Shown here piece by piece: positions 34,303 to 42,684 of a DNA stretch of 64,000 nt. Both the position numbers and the translations under genes were made by a program. The notes under the pieces were generated by a model that had not been told where the DNA came from, ran no database searches, and was given only the letters and a program-made list of their open reading frames with translations. The stretch's first letter is position 1; each line of letters starts with the position of its first letter. The DNA is from AP-15 sp963781215 (GTDB taxonomy: Bacteria; Pseudomonadota; Alphaproteobacteria; ATCC43930; CGMCC-115725), in assembly GCA_963781215.1 (NCBI GenBank), contig CAWAFE010000006.1:62001-126000 (forward strand), written 5' to 3'.

Positions 34303-36451
34303 TGCCGGGTGCCTGGTCGAGAGCGTCCCGCAGTCGTCTAATAGAGGCGCCCATCACATGCGCGATCACGTCGCCCACCAATTCTGGCAACCCTCCACTG
34401 GCAAAACCCAACAATTCACTTGGCGACAACCCAAAATGGTCGCATTCGCTTTGCAGATGACGTCCGCCAATGGCGCATCGCTGAACGCTTGTCTAACGAG
34501 CGATGCGAGCTGAGGGGCGAAATGAGCCGCGTCGCCACCTGCCTGCGGCACAATCAGGACCGGGATCTGTTGACTTATTGCTAGCTTAATCTCCTCAATC
34601 GTCCCGGAGCTGGGCTCACGTCCATTCCCACCGCCGATTGCAATAAGCAGATCTAGTTCTGATACGAAGCGCTGACGCATGGCTTGAAGGGTATCGCCAG
34701 GGACGACGATGGCCGGAGCGGTCCGAGAAAACTTGGTCGTACCCCTCTGCCGAAGGTAAAACCGGGCAGAGGTGGGGCTATGTTCAAAGGCCGCCACCAC
34801 CGCAGGAATACCGACGCCTTGCCCGTGTCCGGACGTCACGCGGAAATTCCGCGCAGCGAGTGCGCGACCTGATCTTGCGCAGAACTGTTCCACTTGTTCG
34901 TGGGTAATAGGGGCCCCCGCAGGCTGAGGTTGTGCGGTTCCGCTGAAGCCGACGATCGGCCGATTGGCCTGGGCCGCGATACGGCACACGAAGCCCTCGA
35001 CAGATTTAAAATCACGAAAAAACAAAGTCTCTATGTAGCGTCGCTTCAATGCCTCGCGGTAAAGACGGTGCTTAGTTCGTTCCGAAGGATCGTCGGGCTC
35101 CTTCATCAGCAGCAGATGCTGGTAACGAGTTCGAGGAATCGCTTTGGCCGCGACTGAGAGAATGCGTCTAAGGGCGGGGTCTTTGAATGACACACCAATA
35201 AACACTATGAGCTTGTTGCGATAGTCGTCCTCGAACAGCCGCCAGATCTCACGCCGTTTTAGTTCCGCGGTGTCAAACTGCTCTTCTAGGAAGACCAGAT
35301 CCCAATCTAAATCTGACCGATACTGTGCACTGTCAAAGTCGCCGTTCATCTTTGATGATGAAAGATTTTGTACCAAAGTGCTTAAGTAAGTCAGCATCGG
35401 TCTTGACTACCGTTTGTCTAATTCCGCCGGAACCGATCGCCTGTTCAAACAATTGATCATAATTCGTCGTCCAGATGGTGCGGGCGCGCGATCTGAGCAA
35501 TGCATAATGGTATGGATTAGCCTGTTTATTTGCGAGCCGGAAGCTGTCACGGAACCGGTCGAATAGAGTAGACGCAATGGCTGGATCAGTAGAGAGCAGT
35601 TGGGCGATCTCTGGTAAAGAGTGGTCTGCAACTAACGACCCGGCGCCTAAATTGCGCAGCAAAGGCTGGTAGTGATCCGCCCAGCCTCCCACACCGGAAG
35701 GCACAGACACTCCTGCACCCGCAAAGAAGGAGAACTCTCGCAACCGGATCGCTTCGAGTAGTGGTGCCGGTAGCGCATTCCCGACGTAAGCGCGGAGCGG
35801 CTCATCGCCATTCAATATGGCGCTCAAGTCGGCGACGGAGAACGCAACTGCACGGGCGTGGACATGCGCATCGCTGGTAGGCTCGCCGCTCCATGCAGCA
35901 TGGTAGTATGGTATTCCTGCTTTTTGCGCCGCCCAGTAATCAGTATCCGAATCGCCCACCAACACGAGATCAGCGGCTTCCTCGCTCAGGCAACGGGCGA
36001 TCATTGGAACAGTGGCTCGGTCGAGCTTGTTCGCCGGTACACCATCGGCGCTGAACACTGCAGCGAAACGTTCGCTTAATCCAAGAAGCTTGAGGAGGTC
36101 GGTGACACTGGCTGTACGGCGGCCGGAAAGGATCGCCAATTTACGCCCTTGGGCAACTAAATCGTCGAGCAACGCGATCATATCAGGCGCTACCTCAAGT
36201 TCGCGCTCTGCTCGCGTGAGCTGCTCAGAGTAAAACGCACAGATTTCGTCCAGGCGGTTCCGAGATAAATCGAACTCGGCGTATGCGGCCGCAATCATCT
36301 GCTTGGGCGCAAACAGGGGCGCGCTTGCCATGCTCTGTTGCGGGCGGCCAACGTCGGTTGCAAACCGGTCGTAAGTTGCGTCCAGCGCTTCCCGTGCGGC
36401 CTTACGTCCTGGGAAGATCGGGCCGTCGAAGTCGAAGATCACTCCCTTCAC
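34292..36451 (-). CDS. HAD-SIR2-SLOG (STALD) multidomain protein, two compensating frameshifts
   Basis: Composite of about 720 residues. HAD domain, residues 1-215: nucleophile VIFDFDGPIF (D7, D9), LAILSGRRT, ANKLDRATV, LVGDSDTDYW (166-171), all catalytic motifs intact. SIR2-like NADase domain, about 225-480: FFAGAGVSVPSG (245-249), TIWTTNYDQLFE (328-332), then KMNGDF (around 367-372) where the catalytic histidine is usually found, and VFIGVSFKDPALRRIL. SLOG/STALD domain, about 500-690: VGFSGTAQPQ, TSGHGQGVGIP, LDLLIAIGGGNG and SGTIEEIKLAISQQIPVL. One extra base near 35350 and one missing base near 34428 split the frame; the net frame is kept. SIR2+SLOG is the ThsA (Thoeris) effector layout. 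Start is GTG at 36451, overlapping the DinB stop. Lower GC than neighbours suggests transfer. Likely an NAD-depleting defence effector; inference. Confidence 0.72.
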
Positions 36452-37017
36452 GGACTACTCCCCCCAATTGTCGCCTCGGTCCATCCGAGCTCGTCGAACT
36501 CGGTGGCGCGCAGCGGCGCCTCTGCGACCGAGAAGAACTCGTCGAGCTGCGGCGGCGGTACGGCAGTCCCGCTGAGCATCGCGTGCGCCTGGCCGCGATG
36601 ATGGATCTGGTGCTGGAAGAGGTGCATCAAAAGGCGGTCGGCGCGCTCCGTCTGCACACGCGCGCCGCGGTGCACGCGGATGATCCGGTCCGGCCCGGCT
36701 TCGTCCAGCGCCTCGCACCAGGCGATCGATCGACGATCGATCGCCGCCTGGGCGGGCTGCAGGTCCGAGACGCTGGGAAAGGGAATTGGATCTGCCCACG
36801 CGGCTGGGCCGAGCGTGCCACCCTCGAGCGCATCGACATAGAACCGGTCGATGATCAGGATGTGGTTCAAGGTGGCCTGGATCGACGGGAAAAAGCCCGT
36901 CCGCGGCGCTTCGAACTCCGCTTGCGTCAATCCGGCACAGGAAGCGAGCAAGCGATGGTTCGCCCAGGCGTTGTTGTACGCCATCGCGCGCAGGGTCTGA
37001 AGGTGTGAGGCAGGCAT
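36448..37017 (-). CDS. DinB-family protein
   Basis: From the ATG at 37017 the 189-residue four-helix-bundle protein shows the DinB/YfiT pattern: MAYNNAWANHRLLASC at the N-terminus (first metal histidine), LNHILIIDRFYVDAL and LMHLFQHQIHHRGQAHAML with the HxxxH metal pair. DinB proteins are putative metal-dependent transferases using thiols such as bacillithiol or mycothiol, or of unknown role. The stop shares bases with the GTG of the HAD-SIR2-SLOG gene (GTGA). Base composition is that of the chromosome, unlike the gene it overlaps. Confidence 0.85.
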   Translation of the reverse strand: MPASHLQTLRAMAYNNAWANHRLLASCAGLTQAEFEAPRTGFFPSIQATLNHILIIDRFYVDALEGGTLGPAAWADPIPFPSVSDLQPAQAAIDRRSIAWCEALDEAGPDRIIRVHRGARVQTERADRLLMHLFQHQIHHRGQAHAMLSGTAVPPPQLDEFFSVAEAPLRATEFDELGWTEATIGGSSP

Positions 37018-37052
37018 CCAGTCCTCCCCGTCCGTCACCACACTTTTGCTGG

Positions 37053-37421
37053 TCAGCGCGGTTCCAGCCGCAACGTGGTCGGCAGCACCTCGGCGCGAAC
37101 CACCGACTGCGCGTAGGGACTCGTCTCGTATTTCCACAAGTATTCGCGGCTGGCCCGCGCGATCGAATCGACGTCACTGACCGGGACCGCCTGAACCACG
37201 AGGCGGTGGCCGTCAAATTCCAATGTGGCGGACCCGCCCGTCGCGATGTCCCTGTACCATCGCCCCTTGCTGCCACGCACCGAGCGCACGAAGACCTCGT
37301 CGTCGGCCACCACCACCCAGATGACCACCGCACTATCCGGGTGTTTCTCGGTCCGGATCGAGACTTCCCGGAGATCGCGCAATTCACGCAGCGTGTTCGC
37401 ATCGAACTTTGCCATTGCCAT
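37053..37421 (-). CDS. DUF2255 family protein
   Basis: The 122-residue protein reads TLRELRDLREVSIRTEK, VVIWVVVADDEVFVRSVRG and KGRWYRDIATGGSATLEF. This is the split-barrel pattern of DUF2255, related to F420- or flavin-dependent deazaflavin nitroreductases. No catalytic role is established for the group. It lies 35 bases upstream of DinB on the same strand, so it may share the transcript that continues into the HAD-SIR2-SLOG gene. Confidence 0.78.
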   Translation of the reverse strand: MAMAKFDANTLRELRDLREVSIRTEKHPDSAVVIWVVVADDEVFVRSVRGSKGRWYRDIATGGSATLEFDGHRLVVQAVPVSDVDSIARASREYLWKYETSPYAQSVVRAEVLPTTLRLEPR

Positions 37422-37606
37422 TCTCCTCTATGTCGTCGTCCCTCTTGGCTCCTGTGGGCGCCTGGGTGTTGCCCAACTCGAGGAAGGGCGAATTTAGATA
37501 GGTTTCGATCGGGTCGTCATCCCCCCAGAGGCGGAGCCTCTCGCTGCCTTGACAGCAAAGGCTGGATATCCGATGTATATCCCACATTGCTTGAGTGGAG
37601 AGGCCG

Positions 37607-37850
37607 ATGCAAGTCCAAGTCGCTCGCTGGGGCAACAGCCTTGGCCTGCGCATCCCCAAGGACATTGCCCTTCGAGACGGGTCTGCGCGAGGGAACCCGG
37701 GTCGATGTAGAGGCTGAGGGCGACCGCATCATCATTTCTCCGGCTCGCCCGCGCTATATCCTCGCCGATCTCTTGAGGGGGATGACCCCGGCGGCAATGC
37801 GGGAGGCGTTCGATTGGGGACCGGATAAGGGCCGCGAGATCGTCGAGTGA
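37607..37850 (+). pseudogene. MazE-like antitoxin, frameshifted
   Basis: An AbrB-type DNA-binding start (MQVQVARWGNSLGLRIPKDI) is followed, in another frame from about 37670, by ETGLREGTRVDVEAEGDR and a typical C-terminal toxin-binding tail (ILADLLRGMTPAAMREAFDW) ending five bases before mazF. One base is missing near 37670. Upstream is a TTGACA box at 37549 that may be part of its promoter. As the toxin next to it is intact, a sequencing error is a serious alternative to genuine loss. Confidence 0.7.
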
Positions 37851-37854
37851 GGCG

Positions 37855-38193
37855 ATGCCATATGCGCCGGAAGCGGGCGATCTGATCTGGGCCGATTTTG
37901 ATCCCCGAGTCGGTCCTGAGCAAAGCGGCCGGCGCCCGGCTCTCGTGGTCTCGCCTGCCGAGTTCTGGCGGGTGACCGAGTTCGCGATCGTCTGCCCGAT
38001 TACCTCGCGCGTTCGTCCCTTTGGCACCAGCGTCGTGCTGCCAATGGGGCTGCCGGTTTCCGGGGAGGTCCTGACCAGCCACGTGCGCAGCATCGATACA
38101 CTGGCGCGCCCGATCAGCTACGCGGGAGCGGCGGTTCCAGCAGGAATCCTGTACGAAGTTCGCATGAAATTGGCCGCGCTGATCGGGATCTAG
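37855..38193 (+). CDS. mazF: MazF/PemK-family mRNA interferase toxin
   Basis: The 112-residue protein has the MazF fold: AGDLIWADFDPRVGPEQSGRRP at the N-terminus (basic active-site arginines), PALVVSPAEF, VCPITSRVRPF, and the C-terminal TLARPISYAG. It cleaves mRNA, and sometimes tRNA or rRNA, at short sites unless held by MazE. All recognisable motifs are present. It lies four bases after the antitoxin frame and abuts the duplicated dehydrogenase fragment at 38194. Confidence 0.9.
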   Translation: MPYAPEAGDLIWADFDPRVGPEQSGRRPALVVSPAEFWRVTEFAIVCPITSRVRPFGTSVVLPMGLPVSGEVLTSHVRSIDTLARPISYAGAAVPAGILYEVRMKLAALIGI

Positions 38194-38506
38194 GCCAAAC
38201 CTGTGTGTGCGCCAACCGCATCCTGGTGCAGGACGGCGTCTACGATGCCTTCACCAAGCGGCTCGCCGAGACCGCCGGGGCGATGAAGGTCGCCGACGGG
38301 TTCGAGCCGGATGCGGTGATCGGTCCGCTGATCGACATGAAGGCGGTCGAGAAGGTCGAGGCGCACATCGCCGACGCCGTGAAGAAGGGCGTCAAGGTGG
38401 TGGTCACCGGCGGCAAGCGCGCCGCCGCTGATGAACATAAAGCTCGGGCGGCAGCTTCTTCGAGCCGACCGTGCTGACCGATGTGACGACCGACATGGTC
38501 ATCACT
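38194..38506 (+). pseudogene. duplicated internal fragment of the aldehyde dehydrogenase
   Basis: From GCCAAACCTGTGTGTGCGCC to GACATGGTCATCAC this stretch matches 31958-32252, the segment from the catalytic cysteine through DAFTKRLAETAGAMKVADGF and LIDMKAVEKVEAHIADAVKK. It has no start and none of the rest of the gene, carries a 20-base insertion near 38431 (GCTGATGAACATAAAGCTCG) and a 3-base insertion (GTGGTG). Where the complete copy has an extra T (near 32046) this copy reads straight through. It follows the mazF stop at once. Confidence 0.85.
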
Positions 38507-38675
38507 AACTAGGTCGCGCCGCAAGAAAGACCAGGCTGAGCTGGAGGACCAGCAGGACCCTCAGGCTCGGGTCCCTGATGCGGTCCTGCCACGCGGGGAT
38601 TAACCTTTGCCGCTCATCGACGGCGATTGAACGCCGTTCAGACCAAGGCGCCGTCGTGGGCCTCTCCACGCGCCT

Positions 38676-39506
38676 TCAGAACACCTCCGGGATGACTCTG
38701 AAGGGGTAGTCGGGCTCCGTGTAATCGCCCCTCTTCTGCCGCTTCGGCAATTTGACCTTCGAGCGCGGCAGCTCCTCGTACGGGATCTTGCTCAGGATGT
38801 GAGTGAGGGCGTTCAGCCGCGCCCGCCTCTTATTGTCGGAACGAACGACATACCACGGTGCCCATGCGGTGTCGGTGGCGAGGAACATCTCGTCGCGTGC
38901 CCGCGAGTAGTCGTACCAGCGGGAATAGGATTTGAGATCCATGTCCGAGAGCTTCCAGATCTTGCGCCCGTCATCGATGCGTGCTTCCAGGCGTCTCGTC
39001 TGCTCGTCGGGACTGACCTCGAGCCAGTATTTCAGCAGGATTATGCCGGTGTCGACGATGGCCCTCTCGACCGGGGGCGTCATCTGCAGAAAACGTTTGA
39101 CCTGCTCCTCGGTGCAGAAGCCCATCACACGTTCGACGCCGGCCCGGTTGTACCAGCTGCGGTCGAAGATCACGATCTCCCCGGCCGCGGGCAGATGCGG
39201 CACATAGCGTTGGATGTACATCTGCGACTTCTCACGCTCGGTCGGCGCGGGGAGTGCCACGACCCGGAAGATGCGCGGGCTCACCCGCTCGGTCATCGCC
39301 TTGATCGTCCCGCCCTTGCCGGCGCCGTCGCGCCCTTCGAACAGGATGCAAACCTTTAGACCCTTGTGCACCACCCACTGCTGGAGCTTGACGAACTCGA
39401 CGTGCAGGCGCGCAAGTTCGCGCTCGTAGTCCTTCCGTTTGAGCTTGCCGTCGCCACCGAGTGCGTCATTCTTGGCATCGGAGATTGGATCACTCATCGA
39501 GCCCAT
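38676..39506 (-). CDS. ppk2: polyphosphate kinase 2
   Basis: PPK2 transfers phosphate between polyphosphate and nucleotides, usually making GTP or ATP from polyP. The 276 residues have Walker A FEGRDGAGKGGTIKAMTERV, Walker B IVIFDRSWYNRAGVERVMGF, the lid RIDDGRKIWKLSDMDLKS and AWAPWYVVRSDNKRRARLN. Single-domain length suggests class I. It is divergent from the antiporter at 39536. Confidence 0.95.
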   Translation of the reverse strand: MGSMSDPISDAKNDALGGDGKLKRKDYERELARLHVEFVKLQQWVVHKGLKVCILFEGRDGAGKGGTIKAMTERVSPRIFRVVALPAPTEREKSQMYIQRYVPHLPAAGEIVIFDRSWYNRAGVERVMGFCTEEQVKRFLQMTPPVERAIVDTGIILLKYWLEVSPDEQTRRLEARIDDGRKIWKLSDMDLKSYSRWYDYSRARDEMFLATDTAWAPWYVVRSDNKRRARLNALTHILSKIPYEELPRSKVKLPKRQKRGDYTEPDYPFRVIPEVF

Positions 39507-39535
39507 CCTTCCGCTTCGCTAGAGATCTGCCGCAA

Positions 39536-40747
39536 ATGTACCAGAATGCCGCTCTCCTGGCCGTTTTTCTTCTGATCTACAGCGCGGTCGCGGGCCGGAT
39601 CGAACGGTCCTTGATCAGCGGGCCGATCGTGTTCACGGTGGTCGGTTTTATCCTCGGCGCGGACGGGTTGGGCGTGTTGCGCATCACCATAACCGGCGAG
39701 GGGTTGCGCCTTCTGGCCGAGCTGACCCTCGCGATGGTGCTGTTCACCGATGCGGCCAATGCGGATTTTGGCGTCGTCCGGCGCAATTTGGGCCTCCCGG
39801 AGCGACTTCTCGGCGTCGGTCTGCCACTGACGATCCTGCTCGGCTTTCTCTTCGCCGCAATCGTGTTCCCCTCGCTCGATATTTTGGAGATGGTATTGCT
39901 GGCGGCGATCTTGGCGCCGACCGACGCGGCCCTCGGCAAGCCGGTTGTGACGAACCAGGCGGTCCCGGCGGCTATGCGCGAGGCGCTCAATTTGGAAAGC
40001 GGTCTCAACGACGGCATCTGCGTGCCGATCGTGGTGATCCTGCTCGGGCTGGCGGTCGGGACCCAGATCGAGGGCGGAACCGTCGGACACGTCGTCTGGG
40101 TGGTCGCCGAAGAAATCGGGATTGGCGCGTTGGTCGGGCTCGCCCTGACCTGGCTCTCGATTCGGATGGTGCGCTTCGCCGAAAGGCAAGGCTGGATCAG
40201 CAAGAACTGGGTGGAAATCCCGATCGTGGCCCTCGCGGCGGCGTGCTTTGCAGCGGCGCAGGCGGCCGGTGGCAGCGGGTTCATCGCCTGCTTTGTCGGT
40301 GGGCTCTTGCTCAGCGGGCTCGGCGAGCATCATAAGGAGGAGCTGCTGCGTGGCGCCGAGCACATGGGCGAAGCGCTGGCGTTGCTGACGTGGGTGCTGT
40401 TCGGGGGCGTCGTGGTCGCACGCATGGTCGACCGGGTCACCTGGCCGGCGCTGCTCTATGCGGTGCTCAGCCTGACCGTGATACGTATGCTGCCCGTCTT
40501 TCTGTGCCTGATCGGCACACGCACGAGTACCGCGGACAAGCTCTTCATCGGCTGGTTCGGCCCGCGCGGGCTGGCGACAATCGTTTTCGCAATCCTCGTT
40601 CTCGACGCAAAGCTCCCCGGCAACGATACGATCATGCTCGCAGCCGGCTGGACCGTGCTGCTCAGCGTCATCGCGCACGGCGTGACCGCCAACCCACTCG
40701 TCAAGGCGATCGCGACGCGCCGCGAAGAGGCGGCTACTACCGGCTAG
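39536..40747 (+). CDS. CPA1-type cation:proton antiporter
   Basis: The ATG at 39536 gives 403 residues and about twelve hydrophobic segments. Features of the NhaP/KefB-like exchangers are MVLFTDAANADFGVVRRNL, AAILAPTDAALGKPVV, the ion-site LESGLNDGICVPIV (ND pair) and GFIACFVGGLLLSGLGEHH. It probably exchanges Na+ or K+ for H+ across the inner membrane. It starts 30 bases after the divergent ppk2 and is followed two bases later by the lipoprotein-membrane fusion. Confidence 0.88.
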   Translation: MYQNAALLAVFLLIYSAVAGRIERSLISGPIVFTVVGFILGADGLGVLRITITGEGLRLLAELTLAMVLFTDAANADFGVVRRNLGLPERLLGVGLPLTILLGFLFAAIVFPSLDILEMVLLAAILAPTDAALGKPVVTNQAVPAAMREALNLESGLNDGICVPIVVILLGLAVGTQIEGGTVGHVVWVVAEEIGIGALVGLALTWLSIRMVRFAERQGWISKNWVEIPIVALAAACFAAAQAAGGSGFIACFVGGLLLSGLGEHHKEELLRGAEHMGEALALLTWVLFGGVVVARMVDRVTWPALLYAVLSLTVIRMLPVFLCLIGTRTSTADKLFIGWFGPRGLATIVFAILVLDAKLPGNDTIMLAAGWTVLLSVIAHGVTANPLVKAIATRREEAATTG

Positions 40748-40749
40748 CC

Positions 40750-42555
40750 ATGCGCCACAGACCCGCGGCCGTGGTTATGAGCCTCTTGCTTGCCGCATGC
40801 AGCAGCATCGGGCCGGGAACGGTGCCACACGATCGTATCGATTACGGGAGTTCGATTGGCAATTCCTGGAAGGAGCAGACCCTGCTCAACATCGTCAAGC
40901 TCCGTTACGCTGATATGCCGATCTTTCTCGAAGTCGGACAGGTGATCGCCGGCTACCAGATCCAGAGCGCAATTGGCGGCAGCTTTACCGCAGGGAACTT
41001 CACCGCGGGCATCATCGGTCCCTTCACGGCAACTGGCAGCGCGAACGCAGCAGGCACCTACACCGACCGACCCACGGTGGTTTATCAACCCCTCACCGGA
41101 GTGGATTTCTTGAAGAGGCTGATGACCCCGGTGCCGCCGAGTTCCGTGCTGTTCATGCTCCAATCCGGTTACGCGGCAGACCGCATCATGCCGATCATGT
41201 TGGACTCGATAAACGGCATCAATAACGAGTCAAACCGCCTCAAGCGGCCGGCTGACCAGAAATTTGACCGTCTCGTCGAGCTGATACGCGAGGGTCAGCT
41301 CGCCGGCGCCATCCAGATCCGCATCGAACGCCCCAAGGAGGGTGCGGAGAGCTCCGTGCTCATTTTCGGACCGAGCAGGGATCCAGTGCTCGCAGCCAAA
41401 GGCAGAGAAATAAAAAGCATCCTCGGGATAACGCCGGACCTGCGAGAACTCAAAGTGACCTATGGCGGCTACTCGGGAAAAGACGACGAGATCGACATGA
41501 TGACGCGCTCGATGCTGCAAATCATGCTCGAATTCGCAGCCACCGTGCAGGTGCCCGAATCGGACGTCGCGCAAGGAAAGGCCGGGCCCGGGTTGGTTGA
41601 GACGCAGACAGCGGCGCTGAACAGTCCGCCTTTACGAATCCTGGTCGCAGACTCAGCGCCGCAAGACGCTTACGTTGCTACACAATATAACAGAAGATGG
41701 TACTGGATCGCCGACACCGACTTCCAATCCAAATACACTTTCGGGATCATCATGCTGTTATTCTCGATCTCAGATACGGGAGTGAGGGGGGCAGCGCCCG
41801 TCGTCACGATCCCTGCGAGGACCAGTGAGGACTGCATGAGGACCAAGCCTATAACGCATAATCACGGCGCTCCGGTCGAGCCGATCGGGATTTCTGCCGG
41901 AATCGCGCATCGGATAGGCGCCCGACTTGTGCACGAGCTGCTGGCAGTGCTTCCGCCGACGATCTTCTTTTTTGTCGGCTTCAACTTTATCGTGTTGACG
42001 AGCAATCTCCTCGTCTCCCAATATTTGATCGGGCTTACCAACTTCATGCTTGCCACGGTGGCCGCACTCGTTGTCGGCAAAGCCGTGTTGGTCGCCAACA
42101 TGATGCCGTTTGTGAGACGCTACGATCGGGCGCCGCTGATCCGACCGATCGTGTTCAAGACCGCGGTTTACTGGATCGTCGTATTTTTCGCACGTCTGCT
42201 CGAACGTTTCGTGCATTTCTCGCTGGAAGGCAATCCGCCGGCTGATTTCTTTCCTTATTTGATTACGACCTTCTCGTGGCAACGGTTTTTGGCAATTTCT
42301 CTGTGGATTCTTGTTCTCTTCCTGATCTATGTGACGGCGACAGAGTTCAGCCACCTTTTTGGTCCCGGCGAGCTGCGGCGGCTGTTCTTCACTTCTCGTC
42401 CGTCCGAACTGCAGCTCAATCGGCGCCAGCGGATGCGCGAGCTGCTGCGGCTCAGCCGGCTGATGGACGCCCATTCGATCGAAGAGTTCCGTGACCCGGC
42501 CAGCCCGGCGCACCACGACCTGATCGATGTCCTGCAGCCGCTCGCGCGGAAATAA
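40750..42555 (+). CDS. lipoprotein fused to a membrane protein, unknown function
   Basis: One uninterrupted frame of 601 residues. Residues 1-360 form a lipoprotein (lipobox LLLAACSSIG) of an uncharacterised family with ADMPIFLEVGQVIAGYQ, YQPLTGVDFLKRLMTPVP and RWYWIADTDFQSKYTFGIIM, ending GAAPVVTIPAR where such proteins normally stop. From residue 363 (ATG at 41836, preceded by GTGAGG) a second protein starts, with three to four membrane segments (TIFFFVGFNFIVLTSNLLVS, VYWIVVFFARLLE, FLAISLWILVLFLIYV). Either the two genes have fused by loss of the stop, or the second is also translated from its own ATG. Role unknown. Confidence 0.7.
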   Translation: MRHRPAAVVMSLLLAACSSIGPGTVPHDRIDYGSSIGNSWKEQTLLNIVKLRYADMPIFLEVGQVIAGYQIQSAIGGSFTAGNFTAGIIGPFTATGSANAAGTYTDRPTVVYQPLTGVDFLKRLMTPVPPSSVLFMLQSGYAADRIMPIMLDSINGINNESNRLKRPADQKFDRLVELIREGQLAGAIQIRIERPKEGAESSVLIFGPSRDPVLAAKGREIKSILGITPDLRELKVTYGGYSGKDDEIDMMTRSMLQIMLEFAATVQVPESDVAQGKAGPGLVETQTAALNSPPLRILVADSAPQDAYVATQYNRRWYWIADTDFQSKYTFGIIMLLFSISDTGVRGAAPVVTIPARTSEDCMRTKPITHNHGAPVEPIGISAGIAHRIGARLVHELLAVLPPTIFFFVGFNFIVLTSNLLVSQYLIGLTNFMLATVAALVVGKAVLVANMMPFVRRYDRAPLIRPIVFKTAVYWIVVFFARLLERFVHFSLEGNPPADFFPYLITTFSWQRFLAISLWILVLFLIYVTATEFSHLFGPGELRRLFFTSRPSELQLNRRQRMRELLRLSRLMDAHSIEEFRDPASPAHHDLIDVLQPLARK

Positions 42556-42684
42556 GTCTCGCTAGACGTCGGTAGCCGCTTCGATACGACCCTCTAGATT
42601 GACCCAGTGTTCGAATCGATTTCACGGACCCCAATCAGAGAAAGACACTAAGATTATCCTGTCTTGCCGTATCGAGTTACGTCA

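Noticed and set aside
35340..35360. Programmed ribosomal frameshift in the HAD-SIR2-SLOG gene
   Set aside because: The AAAG context is not a known slippery site and no stimulatory structure is evident; a plain indel is simpler.
34366..35397. The SIR2-C-terminal/SLOG frame as a separate gene starting at 35397
   Set aside because: Its first 16 codons read through the 3' end of the HAD-SIR2 frame, and the SIR2 domain is complete only when the two frames are joined, so it is treated as one gene with a frameshift.
37549..37580. TTGACA with a downstream TATAT box as the mazEF promoter
   Set aside because: The -35 box is good but no -10 hexamer at normal spacing is convincing; kept only as a remark under the antitoxin.
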